From DASVCN01 sp040905665 (GTDB lineage: Bacteria; Deinococcota; Deinococci; Deinococcales; Trueperaceae), in NCBI GenBank assembly GCA_040905665.1, contig JBBDRD010000050.1, positions 1 to 64,000 on the forward strand: DNA of 64,000 nt, given 5' to 3'. The notes under the pieces were generated by a model, which did no database searches, was not told the origin of the DNA, and saw nothing but the letters and a program-made list of their open reading frames with translations. Below are positions 43,211-49,720 of this stretch, piece after piece. Position 1 is the stretch's first letter; every line of letters starts with the position of its first letter. The position numbers and the translations under genes are program-made.

Positions 43211-43216
43211 GCAGCG

Positions 43217-43222
43217 AGTATA
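43217..43222 (-). promoter_or_regulatory. Leaderless-type -10 box (TATACT) of yedK
   Basis: On the minus strand TATACT, six bases (CGCTGC), then the ATG at 43210. Confidence 0.5.
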
Positions 43223-43316
43223 GGCCGAAAATCGCCCGGTTTCGCCCTCCATTCGCATGGTTTCCGGCGGTCGCACGTGAGTTTGACCCACCCGCCGCCT
43301 CTCCCTCTGCAAACTC

Positions 43317-43345
43317 TTGACGAATTGCGAATACGGGGGTATATT
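43317..43345 (+). promoter_or_regulatory. Strong sigma-70-type promoter of the aldo-keto reductase gene
   Basis: -35 TTGACG (43317-43322), 17-base spacer, -10 TATATT (43340-43345). The start codon is 120 bases downstream. The leader contains two copies of ATTGCCTCAT (43381-43390 and 43395-43404). Confidence 0.65.
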
Positions 43346-43465
43346 GATCTTTATAAGCGCGCTCGAGGGTGCGTATTTTTATTGCCTCATACCCATTGCC
43401 TCATTCAGAAAATCTCCTGCCAAGCCAGAACGCCCCTCCACGGTCGGCACGTTACTATCGCGGCC

Positions 43466-44479
43466 ATGAACCTCGATAATTCCGACTACAGAACCGTTGG
43501 CCGCACCGGCGTCAAGGTCTCCCCCCTCTGCTTTGGCACTATGGCGTTTGGTGACACCGCCGACGAAACGGAGGCGGCGGCGATGTACCGGGCGTGCCGA
43601 AACCGCGGCATCAACTTCTTCGACACGGCGAATGTGTATTCGGCGGGGCGGTCAGAGGAGATCCTGGGCCGACTCATCGCTTCGGAGCGCGACGAGCTGA
43701 TCATAACCAGCAAGGTTTTCGGCAAAATGGGATCCGATGTCAACTCCGGAGGTCTCTCCCGTCGGCACATCATCAAGGCAGTGGAGGACAGCCTGCGGCG
43801 ACTGGGAACCGACCGCCTCGACTTCTACTTCCTTCACCGGTTCGATGCATCTACCGCGATCGAAGAAACGCTGCGGGCGCTCGACGACCTGGTGCGGCGC
43901 GGACTAATTCTCTATCCAGCGGTGAGCAATTGGGCGGCCTGGCAGATTGCCAAGGCACTCGGCATCTCGGCCCGCGAGGGGATTTCTCGATTCGAGTTGG
44001 TCCAGCCGATGTATAGCCTCGTGAAGCGCCAAGCAGAGGTCGAGATCTTGCCGATGGCGCTCTCCGAAGGGCTGGGAGTGATTGGTTACAGTCCATTGGG
44101 AGCCGGGTTGCTCACCGGCCGCTACAAAGCGCCGCCGGCAGGAGATGAGGACAACGGGCGGCTAGTGGAAAACAAGATGTACGCCAGTCGCTACCGGGAC
44201 CCGGAATATTTCGAGGTAGCCCGTCGCTTCGTCGAGTATGCCGGGCGGCAGGGAGTACACCCAGCTACCTTGGCGGTAGCCTGGGCCGGTTCCCATCCGG
44301 CGGTAACCGCACCGATCATCGGAGCGCGCAACCGCGAGCAACTAGAACCGTCACTTGCCGCGCTCGGCTTCTCCATGACTTCGGAAATGCGACAGGAGCT
44401 TGCCGGCTTCTCCCCAGCGCCGCCGCCGGCGACCGACCGAAGCGAGCTGCCGGGGGGAAAGCGCTCGGCCGGTCGTTAG
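43466..44479 (+). CDS. Aldo-keto reductase
   Basis: A 337-aa NADPH-dependent oxidoreductase with the (beta/alpha)8 fold. The catalytic tetrad is visible: Asp and Tyr in NFFDTANVYSAGRSEEILG, Lys in LIITSKVFGKMG, and His in LDFYFLHRFD. The start at 43466 opens the canonical YRTVGRTGVKVSPLCFGTMAFG hairpin; in-frame starts further upstream give non-homologous residues. It is similar to the YajO/YhdN-type general reductases. The substrate is unknown. Confidence 0.9.
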   Translation: MNLDNSDYRTVGRTGVKVSPLCFGTMAFGDTADETEAAAMYRACRNRGINFFDTANVYSAGRSEEILGRLIASERDELIITSKVFGKMGSDVNSGGLSRRHIIKAVEDSLRRLGTDRLDFYFLHRFDASTAIEETLRALDDLVRRGLILYPAVSNWAAWQIAKALGISAREGISRFELVQPMYSLVKRQAEVEILPMALSEGLGVIGYSPLGAGLLTGRYKAPPAGDEDNGRLVENKMYASRYRDPEYFEVARRFVEYAGRQGVHPATLAVAWAGSHPAVTAPIIGARNREQLEPSLAALGFSMTSEMRQELAGFSPAPPPATDRSELPGGKRSAGR

Positions 44480-44547
44480 CGCATTCATGGCCAACAGCCG
44501 ACCCGGTTACGTCTCGGGATAGCTTGCCGCCGCTCCGGTTAACGACG

Positions 44548-44592
44548 AAAAAAGCGGGGACGCGACCCATACTGGTTAGGTCGCGTCCCCGC
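44548..44592 (-). terminator. Strong intrinsic terminator of wrbA
   Basis: On the minus strand a perfect 14-bp stem (arms 44592-44579 and 44567-44554) with an 11-base loop is followed directly by six T residues (44553-44548). It begins 17 bases after the wrbA stop. Confidence 0.9.
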
Positions 44593-44609
44593 CTGACCCG
44601 CAGCAGACC

Positions 44610-45236
44610 CTAGGCAGCCTGCTGGTGTAGACGGGACTTGCTATGAAGCGACACGGCGACCTCGAGAAGGCGTTGGGTCTGATATACGATTCCCGCGCGG
44701 TCCTCGTCGCTTATGGCTTCACCGTTCGCCGTCACGCTCGCGCCGTAGGGATTACCGCCGCTCGCGAACACGCTCTGATCGGTGTAACCGGGGGTGACGA
44801 TTATCGTGCCCCAGTGCATGAACGTGGTGTAGAGGCTCAGTAGTGTGCTCTCTTGCCCACCGTGTGGGTTTTGGGCGCTCGTCATGGCGGTGATCGGTTT
44901 GTTGGCGAGGGCACCTTTCATCCAGAGCGGTCCGAGGGTGTCGATAAAGGCACGGATCTGGCTTGCCGCAACCCCGAACCGCGTCGGGGAACTGAATAGG
45001 TAGGCATCGGCCCACTCCATATCGGCGGGAGTCGCCTCCCGAACGTCGGCCGTGAGGCGCTCCTGGGCGACCCATCCCTCTTGTCCCTCGACGACCTCGC
45101 GAGGGGCGGTTTCCGGGACCTTGAGCAGGCGAACCTCCGCTCCTGCTTCACGCGCAGCATCGGCCGCGGTACTCGCCATTTCGAAATTAGTGCCGTAGGT
45201 GCTGTAGTAGACGATTGCCAACTTTGTCTTGCTTAT
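44610..45236 (-). CDS. wrbA: NAD(P)H:quinone oxidoreductase, WrbA type
   Basis: A flavodoxin-like FMN enzyme that reduces quinones by two electrons to protect against redox cycling. FMN-binding loops are VYYSTYGTNFEMA and SSPTRFGVAASQIRAFIDTLGPLW, and TSAQNPHGGQESTLLSLY is the WrbA-specific insertion. The first ordinary start codon in frame is a TTG at 45221, but that is 21 bases from the only Shine-Dalgarno (AGGAGG, 45248-45243). Six bases after the AGGAGG is an ATA codon (45236-45234), which would give a family-like N-terminus xSKTKLAIVYYS. I therefore extend the gene to that codon, either a non-canonical ATA start or a mutated or misread ATG. Confidence 0.85.
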   Translation of the reverse strand: MSKTKLAIVYYSTYGTNFEMASTAADAAREAGAEVRLLKVPETAPREVVEGQEGWVAQERLTADVREATPADMEWADAYLFSSPTRFGVAASQIRAFIDTLGPLWMKGALANKPITAMTSAQNPHGGQESTLLSLYTTFMHWGTIIVTPGYTDQSVFASGGNPYGASVTANGEAISDEDRAGIVYQTQRLLEVAVSLHSKSRLHQQAA

Positions 45237-45325
45237 GATTATCCTCCTTGGGGTCTGGGCTTGGGTCTCGAGTTTCGAAGGTTAGTCGATAGGATCTCTG
45301 GGCTCCGTGTCTCGACCTCAGGCGA

Positions 45326-46276
45326 TCAGTCGATGGGCCGAAGGTTCGCCACTATCTGCTCCCGCTGCGGCTCCAAGAACGGAGGCAACACGACGCTCTC
45401 TCCGAGCGTGGCGGAGTCTTCGTCGACGGCGAAACCGGGTCCATCGGTAGCGATCTCGAAAAGCACTCCGTTCGGCTCCCGAAAGTAGAGACTGCGGAAG
45501 TAGTAACGGTCGACGATCCCGCTGTTAGGGGAGCCTGCACCGTCGAGACGCTCGAGCCAGGCGACGTGCGAGGCGTCGTCGTCCACTCGGAAGGCTACAT
45601 GGTGTACGCCTCCCGCTCCCGGTCGCCCTGGCGGCAGTTCCGGCTGCACCGCCACGTGCAACTCGGCTTCGGCGCCCCCCTCGCCCATCTCGTACACGTG
45701 GACAAACTGCTCACTCTCCGTCGAATGCTGATAGTCACGCGCCCGCCGCATCTCGAGCAGGCGAGTCAGAACGAGGTCGGTGGACTCCAGGTCAGGCACG
45801 GTCATCGTTATAGGACCAAGTCCGCGAATCTGATGTCGGATAGGAACCGTACTCCGCTCCCAGGAATGAAATTCGGCTCCCGAGTCACCCTGGTCGATCA
45901 GTGACAGCCTCTGGCCTTCGGGATCTTCAAAGTCGAGGGTCAAGCGACCGTCGCGCTCGACGACGTCTCCCAGCTCGACCTTGCCGGCCAGCCTCTGGGC
46001 CCACCAGTCGATGCTGTCGCCACTCGCGACCCGCAGTCCGGTTCGGGTAATGCTGCGGTTGCCTCGACTCTCGCTGGGTACCTTCCAGTCGAAGAAGGTC
46101 AGATCGGTCCCTGGTGTTCCGGCACCATCGGCGTAGAACAGGTGGTATGCGCTCACGTCGTCCTGGTTGACGCTACGCTTGACCAGGCGCATTCCCAGCG
46201 TTTCGGTATAGAAACGGTAGTTTCCGCGTGCGTCGGCCGTGACTGCCGTGAGGTGATGGATGCCGGTAATCGTCAT
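45326..46276 (-). CDS. VOC-family ring-cleaving dioxygenase-like protein (MhqO/LinE group)
   Basis: A 316-aa protein of two VOC modules, similar to the MhqA/MhqO ring-cleaving dioxygenases that act on hydroquinone-type compounds. The first module starts GIHHLTAVTADARGNYRFYTETLGMRLVKRSVNQDD; the second contains GGVHHVAFRVDD (His) and the C-terminal EPNGVLFEIATDGPGF (Glu), placed like the Fe(II) ligands. The ATG at 46276 overlaps the stop of a 25-codon upstream ORF (ATGA), suggesting translational coupling. The neighbours WrbA (quinone reductase) and HxlR fit a quinone/aromatic electrophile response. Confidence 0.88.
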   Translation of the reverse strand: MTITGIHHLTAVTADARGNYRFYTETLGMRLVKRSVNQDDVSAYHLFYADGAGTPGTDLTFFDWKVPSESRGNRSITRTGLRVASGDSIDWWAQRLAGKVELGDVVERDGRLTLDFEDPEGQRLSLIDQGDSGAEFHSWERSTVPIRHQIRGLGPITMTVPDLESTDLVLTRLLEMRRARDYQHSTESEQFVHVYEMGEGGAEAELHVAVQPELPPGRPGAGGVHHVAFRVDDDASHVAWLERLDGAGSPNSGIVDRYYFRSLYFREPNGVLFEIATDGPGFAVDEDSATLGESVVLPPFLEPQREQIVANLRPID

Positions 46277-46350
46277 AGGTGGTTTTGAGCACCCTGTCCC
46301 ACGAACAGTAGTCCGAAGACTACTCGAATTACGAGTAGCGCGATATCCAT
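46273..46350 (-). CDS. 25-aa upstream ORF, N-terminal remnant of a DoxX-family protein
   Basis: On the minus strand, AAGGAG, seven bases, then ATG at 46350 opens a 25-residue frame, MDIALLVIRVVFGLLFVGQG plus AQNHL, ending TGA inside the dioxygenase ATG. This is the classic first helix and G-x-G-A-Q motif of DoxX-family membrane proteins, which often neighbour VOC dioxygenases. Complete DoxX proteins have four helices and about 130 aa; all but the first helix is gone. The intact ribosome site and stop-start overlap imply it is still translated and couples the dioxygenase to it. Confidence 0.6.
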   Translation of the reverse strand: MDIALLVIRVVFGLLFVGQGAQNHL

Positions 46351-46386
46351 TAGAAATCTCCTTCGAGCATTTACACAAGCAAGCGC

Positions 46387-46413
46387 GCGCTTACTTCCGG
46401 GCGCTTACTTCCG
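46387..46413. repeat. Direct repeat in the hxlR-dioxygenase divergent region
   Basis: Two copies of GCGCTTACTTCCG (46387-46399 and 46401-46413), 14 bases apart, with a further partial copy (GTGTACTTCC, 46431-46440). They lie just downstream of the dioxygenase promoter and are candidates for HxlR binding. Confidence 0.5.
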
Positions 46414-46420
46414 ATAAGTG

Positions 46421-46449
46421 ACTATACTAGGTGTACTTCCTTTTGTCAA
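46421..46449 (-). promoter_or_regulatory. Consensus promoter of the doxX'-dioxygenase transcript
   Basis: On the minus strand: -35 TTGACA (46449-46444), exact 17-base spacer, -10 TATAGT (46426-46421). It is one of the best sigma-70 promoters in the window and lies in the 142-bp gap facing hxlR. Confidence 0.75.
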
Positions 46450-46456
46450 GTGCCTA

Positions 46457-46482
46457 TATTTGTGATAGCTGTATTTGTGATA
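46457..46482. repeat. Direct repeat TATTTGTGATA x2 before hxlR
   Basis: Exact 11-bp copies at 46457-46467 and 46472-46482, 15 bases apart. The second runs into the -10 box of hxlR. A plausible operator for HxlR autoregulation. Confidence 0.55.
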
Positions 46483-46486
46483 CCAT
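46481..46486 (+). promoter_or_regulatory. Leaderless-type -10 box (TACCAT) of the HxlR gene
   Basis: TACCAT, six bases (CATCGC), then ATG. Confidence 0.5.
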
Positions 46487-46492
46487 CATCGC

Positions 46493-46843
46493 ATGAAGGA
46501 GTCGCTGCACGTTTGTCCCCGTTACCACCACGCCGTCGAGTTGCTCGGCCGGCGCTGGACCGGGGCCATTGTCGTCTTGCTACTCGAAGGGAAGACACGG
46601 TTTAACGAGCTCTCGGCGAGCATTCCGCAGATGAGCGACAGGATGCTCTCGGAGCGACTCAAGGAACTCGAAGCCGAGAAAATCGTAAAGAGAACAGTAA
46701 TTCCCGAAACCCCGGTGCGCGTCGAGTACCGCCTTACCGAGAAGGGCAGGGCGTTGCAAGCTGCGGTAGCAGCGATCTCGGAATGGGCCGAGTCGTGGCT
46801 GCCAGAGGCTGCGACTCCAGAAGCTGCGACGCCGAAGCTGTGA
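46493..46843 (+). CDS. HxlR-family winged-helix regulator
   Basis: A 116-aa DNA-binding protein of the HxlR family, dimeric winged-helix factors often sensing aldehydes, quinones or diamide (HypR, YodB). It has the N-terminal Cys in HVCPRYHHAVELLGRRW (residue about 6, the redox-sensing Cys position in HypR/YodB), RFNELSASIPQMSDRMLSERLKELE recognition helix, and VEYRLTEKGRAL wing. The C-terminus ends in pentapeptides PEAAT-PEAAT from a 15-bp repeat that also creates the stop codon. It is divergent from the dioxygenase, its likely target. Confidence 0.92.
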   Translation: MKESLHVCPRYHHAVELLGRRWTGAIVVLLLEGKTRFNELSASIPQMSDRMLSERLKELEAEKIVKRTVIPETPVRVEYRLTEKGRALQAAVAAISEWAESWLPEAATPEAATPKL

Positions 46844-46854
46844 CTCCAGAAGCC
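46803..46854. repeat. 15-bp repeat across the stop codon of the HxlR gene
   Basis: Units starting GCTGCGACTCCAGAA recur at 46808, 46823, 46837 and 46852. The third step is 14 bases: one base is missing, which shifts the frame and produces the TGA (46841-46843). Past the stop the repeat continues into non-coding DNA. Confidence 0.8.
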
Positions 46855-46924
46855 GCCATTAGGGAGTCTGGCACAGAGAATCACGCGACCTGATATCATT
46901 CGAACCAACCCCTAACCGGATCGA

Positions 46925-47944
46925 GTGACGTTGCCCTATTCCCCTGCCCACCCGCTACTGAGATACCAGAATTCAACAGGTGTCCGTTTGCTCGTAATTC
47001 TGGCGCTGCTGGCAACTCTCCTACTGGCGACTATGGCGCTCGTATACGCGATGGGCGGTGCGGGCAGTAGCTATCACTTAGCCTACCTACCGATAATCCT
47101 CGCCGGCTTTCTTTTCTACCGGGTCGGCGGGCTGGTCATGGGTGCCGCAGCAGGACTTCTGCTTGGCCCTCTGATGCCCTTCAACGCGCTCGTAGCAGCC
47201 CCGCAGGAACCAGCGAGCTGGCTTTCTAGGCTCGTCTTTTTCGTGCTTGCGGGACTTCTGACGGGTCAACTGGCGCTCCTCCTTCGGCAGCACATGGAGC
47301 AATTGAACGATGCCTACGTGTACACGCTCTACTCGTTCGCATCGCTCGTGGCGGTTCGCGATGAACAGGTAAACGGTCACTGCGAACGCACTGCAGATAA
47401 CTCACGTACAGTCGGCGCCGCCCTGGGACTCACCGGACGTGAGCTCCAAGCGCTTTACCAGGCAGGCTTTCTGCACGACGTGGGTAAGGTGGCGATTCCC
47501 GACCGAATCCTCCTTAAAGCGGGGCCGCTCACCGAACAGGAGTTCCAGACCGTGAGATCGCACACCGCCCTGGGCGCCGATCTTGTCTCCCGTGGTGGTG
47601 AGGAGTTCACCCCTGTCGCTCAAGGCATCCGTACCCATCACGAGCGGTGGGACGGCACCGGTTACCCCGCTTCTCTACAGGGGAGCGATATACCCCTCTT
47701 CGGCCGTATTCTGGGTGTCATCGAAGTGTTCGAGGCCCTTACCAGCGAGAGGCCGTATCGAAAGCCGGTCGGTATCGCCCAGGCCTCCGAGCTTCTACGG
47801 CGCGAAGCGGGAGGACACTTCGATCCCGACGTTGTCGAACAGTTCCTCGAACTTCTCGCCCAGGGCAAGATAGCGGTCGCCGACGAGCTTCCCGACGCAG
47901 CGCTTATGGAAAAGACAAAAGACGTACCTCCGTCCCTGCGATAA
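46925..47944 (+). CDS. Membrane-anchored HD-GYP phosphodiesterase
   Basis: A 339-aa protein that probably degrades cyclic di-GMP. Residues about 18-125 hold four membrane helices with short loops (a MASE-like sensor or anchor of no named type). Residues about 140-325 form a complete HD-GYP domain: NGHCERTADNSR, FLHDVGKVAIPDRIL with the HD pair, and HHERWDGTGYPASLQG with the GYP motif. All metal ligands are intact. Starts with GTG. It may counteract the GGDEF cyclase at 14.3 kb, but the two are unlinked. Confidence 0.92.
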   Translation: MTLPYSPAHPLLRYQNSTGVRLLVILALLATLLLATMALVYAMGGAGSSYHLAYLPIILAGFLFYRVGGLVMGAAAGLLLGPLMPFNALVAAPQEPASWLSRLVFFVLAGLLTGQLALLLRQHMEQLNDAYVYTLYSFASLVAVRDEQVNGHCERTADNSRTVGAALGLTGRELQALYQAGFLHDVGKVAIPDRILLKAGPLTEQEFQTVRSHTALGADLVSRGGEEFTPVAQGIRTHHERWDGTGYPASLQGSDIPLFGRILGVIEVFEALTSERPYRKPVGIAQASELLRREAGGHFDPDVVEQFLELLAQGKIAVADELPDAALMEKTKDVPPSLR

Positions 47945-47976
47945 TTCTTCGTGCTTTCGGTAAGCTGGCTCGGCGC

Positions 47977-48087
47977 TGCTGCGAAACTGCGCAGGAGTAC
48001 GGGACGCCGGGCAACTATTTACTTGGAGCGAACATCAGCGGCATGCAAAAGGTAGCCAGCGCAATGGCCGCGATGGGTCTCGTCTAG
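47977..48087 (+). pseudogene. C-terminal remnant of glutamate dehydrogenase (GdhA type)
   Basis: A frame ending ETAQEYGTPGNYLLGANISG plus MQKVASAMAAMGLV and TAG matches the extreme C-terminus of NADP-type hexameric glutamate dehydrogenase (EYG-x-PGNYV-x-GANIAGFxKVA-x-AM-x-x-xG). No trace of the other 400 or so residues precedes it; the HD-GYP gene ends 33 bases upstream. Clearly a deletion remnant. Confidence 0.7.
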
Positions 48088-48130
48088 ATGGACCGCGACG
48101 ATACTGCTCCCGTAGAAGAGTCCGGGAATC

Positions 48131-48136
48131 TATAGT
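48131..48136 (+). promoter_or_regulatory. Leaderless-type -10 box (TATAGT)
   Basis: TATAGT, six bases (GGTGCC), then the ATG of the DUF4287-SRPBCC gene at 48143. Confidence 0.55.
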
Positions 48137-48142
48137 GGTGCC

Positions 48143-48766
48143 ATGGCCAAGGTTTCGGAGTACGTTCCAAATACTTCTGCCGAGGCGGTCCACAGCGCCA
48201 CCGGCAAGGACTGGACCGAGTGGTTCCGGCTGCTGGACGAGGCAGGCGCCGCGCAGATGGGACACAAGGAAATCGTCAGCTGGCTTCGAGATGAAGCGCA
48301 GTTGGCGAACGCCTGGTGGCAGCAGACCGTAACTGTCGAGTACGAGAAAGCGCGTGGCAAACGTGCACTCGTGGGCCAAACTGCCGACGCCGGTTTCCAG
48401 GTGGGGGCGCAACGGACGATCGATTCGCCCGCCGAACGAGTATGGGAGTGGCTTACCACGGCGCCCGGCCGAGACGTTTGGCTGGGCAAAGTTGACGAGT
48501 TGCCACTCGAGAAGGGGCGGAGGTACGAAACAGTGAGCGGCACTTCCGGCGAAATCCGCGCAATTCGCCCAAACCAGCGCGTCCGGCTCACTTGGCAGCC
48601 GAACGGCTGGCCGCGGCCGTCTACCATGCAAGTATCCGTGACACCCAAAGAAGGACGTTGCACTGTCGGCTTCCATCACGAGAAGCTGCCGGACGCAAAT
48701 GCGAGACAGGCGATGCGCGCTCACTGGACGGAAGTCCTAGACCAGCTGCAGAAGGCAATGCGCTAG
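48143..48766 (+). CDS. DUF4287-SRPBCC fusion protein
   Basis: A 207-aa protein. Residues 1-75 match DUF4287 (TGKDWTEWFRLLDEAGAAQMGHKEIVSWL followed by WWQQTVTVEYEKARGKR). Residues about 80-205 are an AHSA1-type SRPBCC ligand-binding domain (QRTIDSPAERVWEWLTTAPGRDVWLG to HHEKLPDANARQAMRAHWTEVLDQL). The two are commonly fused in soil bacteria, with no known ligand. It converges on a second SRPBCC gene, and their stops are 2 bases apart. Confidence 0.85.
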   Translation: MAKVSEYVPNTSAEAVHSATGKDWTEWFRLLDEAGAAQMGHKEIVSWLRDEAQLANAWWQQTVTVEYEKARGKRALVGQTADAGFQVGAQRTIDSPAERVWEWLTTAPGRDVWLGKVDELPLEKGRRYETVSGTSGEIRAIRPNQRVRLTWQPNGWPRPSTMQVSVTPKEGRCTVGFHHEKLPDANARQAMRAHWTEVLDQLQKAMR

Positions 48767-48767
48767 C

Positions 48768-49259
48768 CTACATCGTCTTGGCATGTGCAACGAGCTGATC
48801 GAGGGCCACGCCCCAGCCTTCGTGGAACCCCATCTCCGCGTGCTTCTTGGCGCTCTCCAGGTCTCCGTGAATCGCTCGAGCCGTGTACTGCGTCCCCCCA
48901 CCGCGAGCTTCCATCGAAATAACGGCAGTGAAATCCAAGTCACCAGGATTCGCCTTGGGACGGAAACCGGGCAGAAGGACGGATGTCCAGACGAGCTTTT
49001 CGAGGTGGACGATCTCAAGGTAGCAGCCGGGGTCGTCGTCGAACTCCTGACCTTCAGGAGAACGCATGACGGCCTTGAAGATACCTCCGGGTCGGAGGTC
49101 GATCTCACATCTCACCGTGCTCCAGGGCCGCGGGGCGAACCATTGCTTCAGGTGCTCCGGCTCGGTCCAGGCCCGCCACACGAGTTCTCGCGGGACGTCG
49201 ACGAAACGCTCAAGGACGAGGTCCAGTTTCGGGTTGATCTCTTCGGCTGCGACAGTCAC
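48768..49259 (-). CDS. SRPBCC (AHSA1-like) domain protein
   Basis: A 163-aa START/AHSA1-fold protein: LVLERFVDVPRELVWRAWTEPEHLKQWFAPRPW opens the domain, and HEGWGVALDQLVAHAKTM forms the closing helix. The hydrophobic cavity ligand is unknown. Its GTG overlaps the stop of the ArsR gene by four bases (GTGA), the well-known ArsR-SRPBCC pairing in which the regulator controls the partner. Confidence 0.88.
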   Translation of the reverse strand: MTVAAEEINPKLDLVLERFVDVPRELVWRAWTEPEHLKQWFAPRPWSTVRCEIDLRPGGIFKAVMRSPEGQEFDDDPGCYLEIVHLEKLVWTSVLLPGFRPKANPGDLDFTAVISMEARGGGTQYTARAIHGDLESAKKHAEMGFHEGWGVALDQLVAHAKTM

Positions 49260-49600
49260 GATAGTTGCTCCTTACGGTTGAGTTCTTCCAGATAGTCGTC
49301 CAGTTGATCGAGGCGGCGATCCCAGTGCGAACGCTGCTCTACCATCCAGTGTTCGGCGAGCTTCAGCGGCTGTGGCGCGATTCGATAGGTACGTACCCTC
49401 CCCTCCTTTCGAGAGCGGACCAGGCCGCTCTCTTCGAGGACCTTGAGGTGCTGGGTGAACGAAGGCAAGGCCATGTCGAACGGTCGCGCCAGTTCGCCAA
49501 CCGCCGCAGGGCCGCTGCTGAGCCTCGCCAAAACCGCTCTTCGAGTCGGGTTCGACAGTGCCCTGAAAACAGTGTCGAGCTGTGCGGCTTGGTTAGGCAT
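49256..49600 (-). CDS. ArsR-family winged-helix repressor
   Basis: A 114-aa regulator: FRALSNPTRRAVLARLSSGPAAVGELARPF, recognition helix MALPSFTQHLKVLEESGLV, and wing RKEGRVRTYRIAP. It lacks the ELCVCDL cysteine motif, so it is not a metal sensor of the ArsR/SmtB kind; the RxHWDRRLDQLDDYLEEL tail is typical of the SRPBCC-linked subgroup. First gene of a two-gene operon, with two matching operator-like inverted repeats around its promoter. Confidence 0.93.
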   Translation of the reverse strand: MPNQAAQLDTVFRALSNPTRRAVLARLSSGPAAVGELARPFDMALPSFTQHLKVLEESGLVRSRKEGRVRTYRIAPQPLKLAEHWMVEQRSHWDRRLDQLDDYLEELNRKEQLS

Positions 49601-49609
49601 GAACCTAAC
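49592..49609. promoter_or_regulatory. Operator 1 of the ArsR operon
   Basis: Inverted repeat GTTAGG-N6-CCTAAC, perfect, covering the start codon and -10 region of the ArsR gene. Its centre is 35 bases from that of operator 2. Confidence 0.7.
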
Positions 49610-49636
49610 TATAGACGAGGAGGACGATTAGGTCAA
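49608..49636 (-). promoter_or_regulatory. Leaderless promoter of the ArsR-SRPBCC operon
   Basis: On the minus strand: -35 TTGACC (49636-49631), exact 17-base spacer, -10 TATAGT (49613-49608), then seven bases and the ATG at 49600. Transcription should start at the start codon itself. Confidence 0.7.
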
Positions 49637-49643
49637 TGCCTAA
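49628..49643. promoter_or_regulatory. Operator 2 of the ArsR operon
   Basis: Inverted repeat TTAGG-N6-CCTAA, the same half-sites and spacing as operator 1, lying over the -35 box. Two copies bracketing the promoter strongly suggest ArsR autorepression. Confidence 0.7.
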
Positions 49644-49720
49644 GTTTGAGGTGATGCAGAAGATAGGATAAGTGCTGCGCCTCTAGGACGACTTATGCGG
49701 GCGGGAAGTAATTGGGGGCA

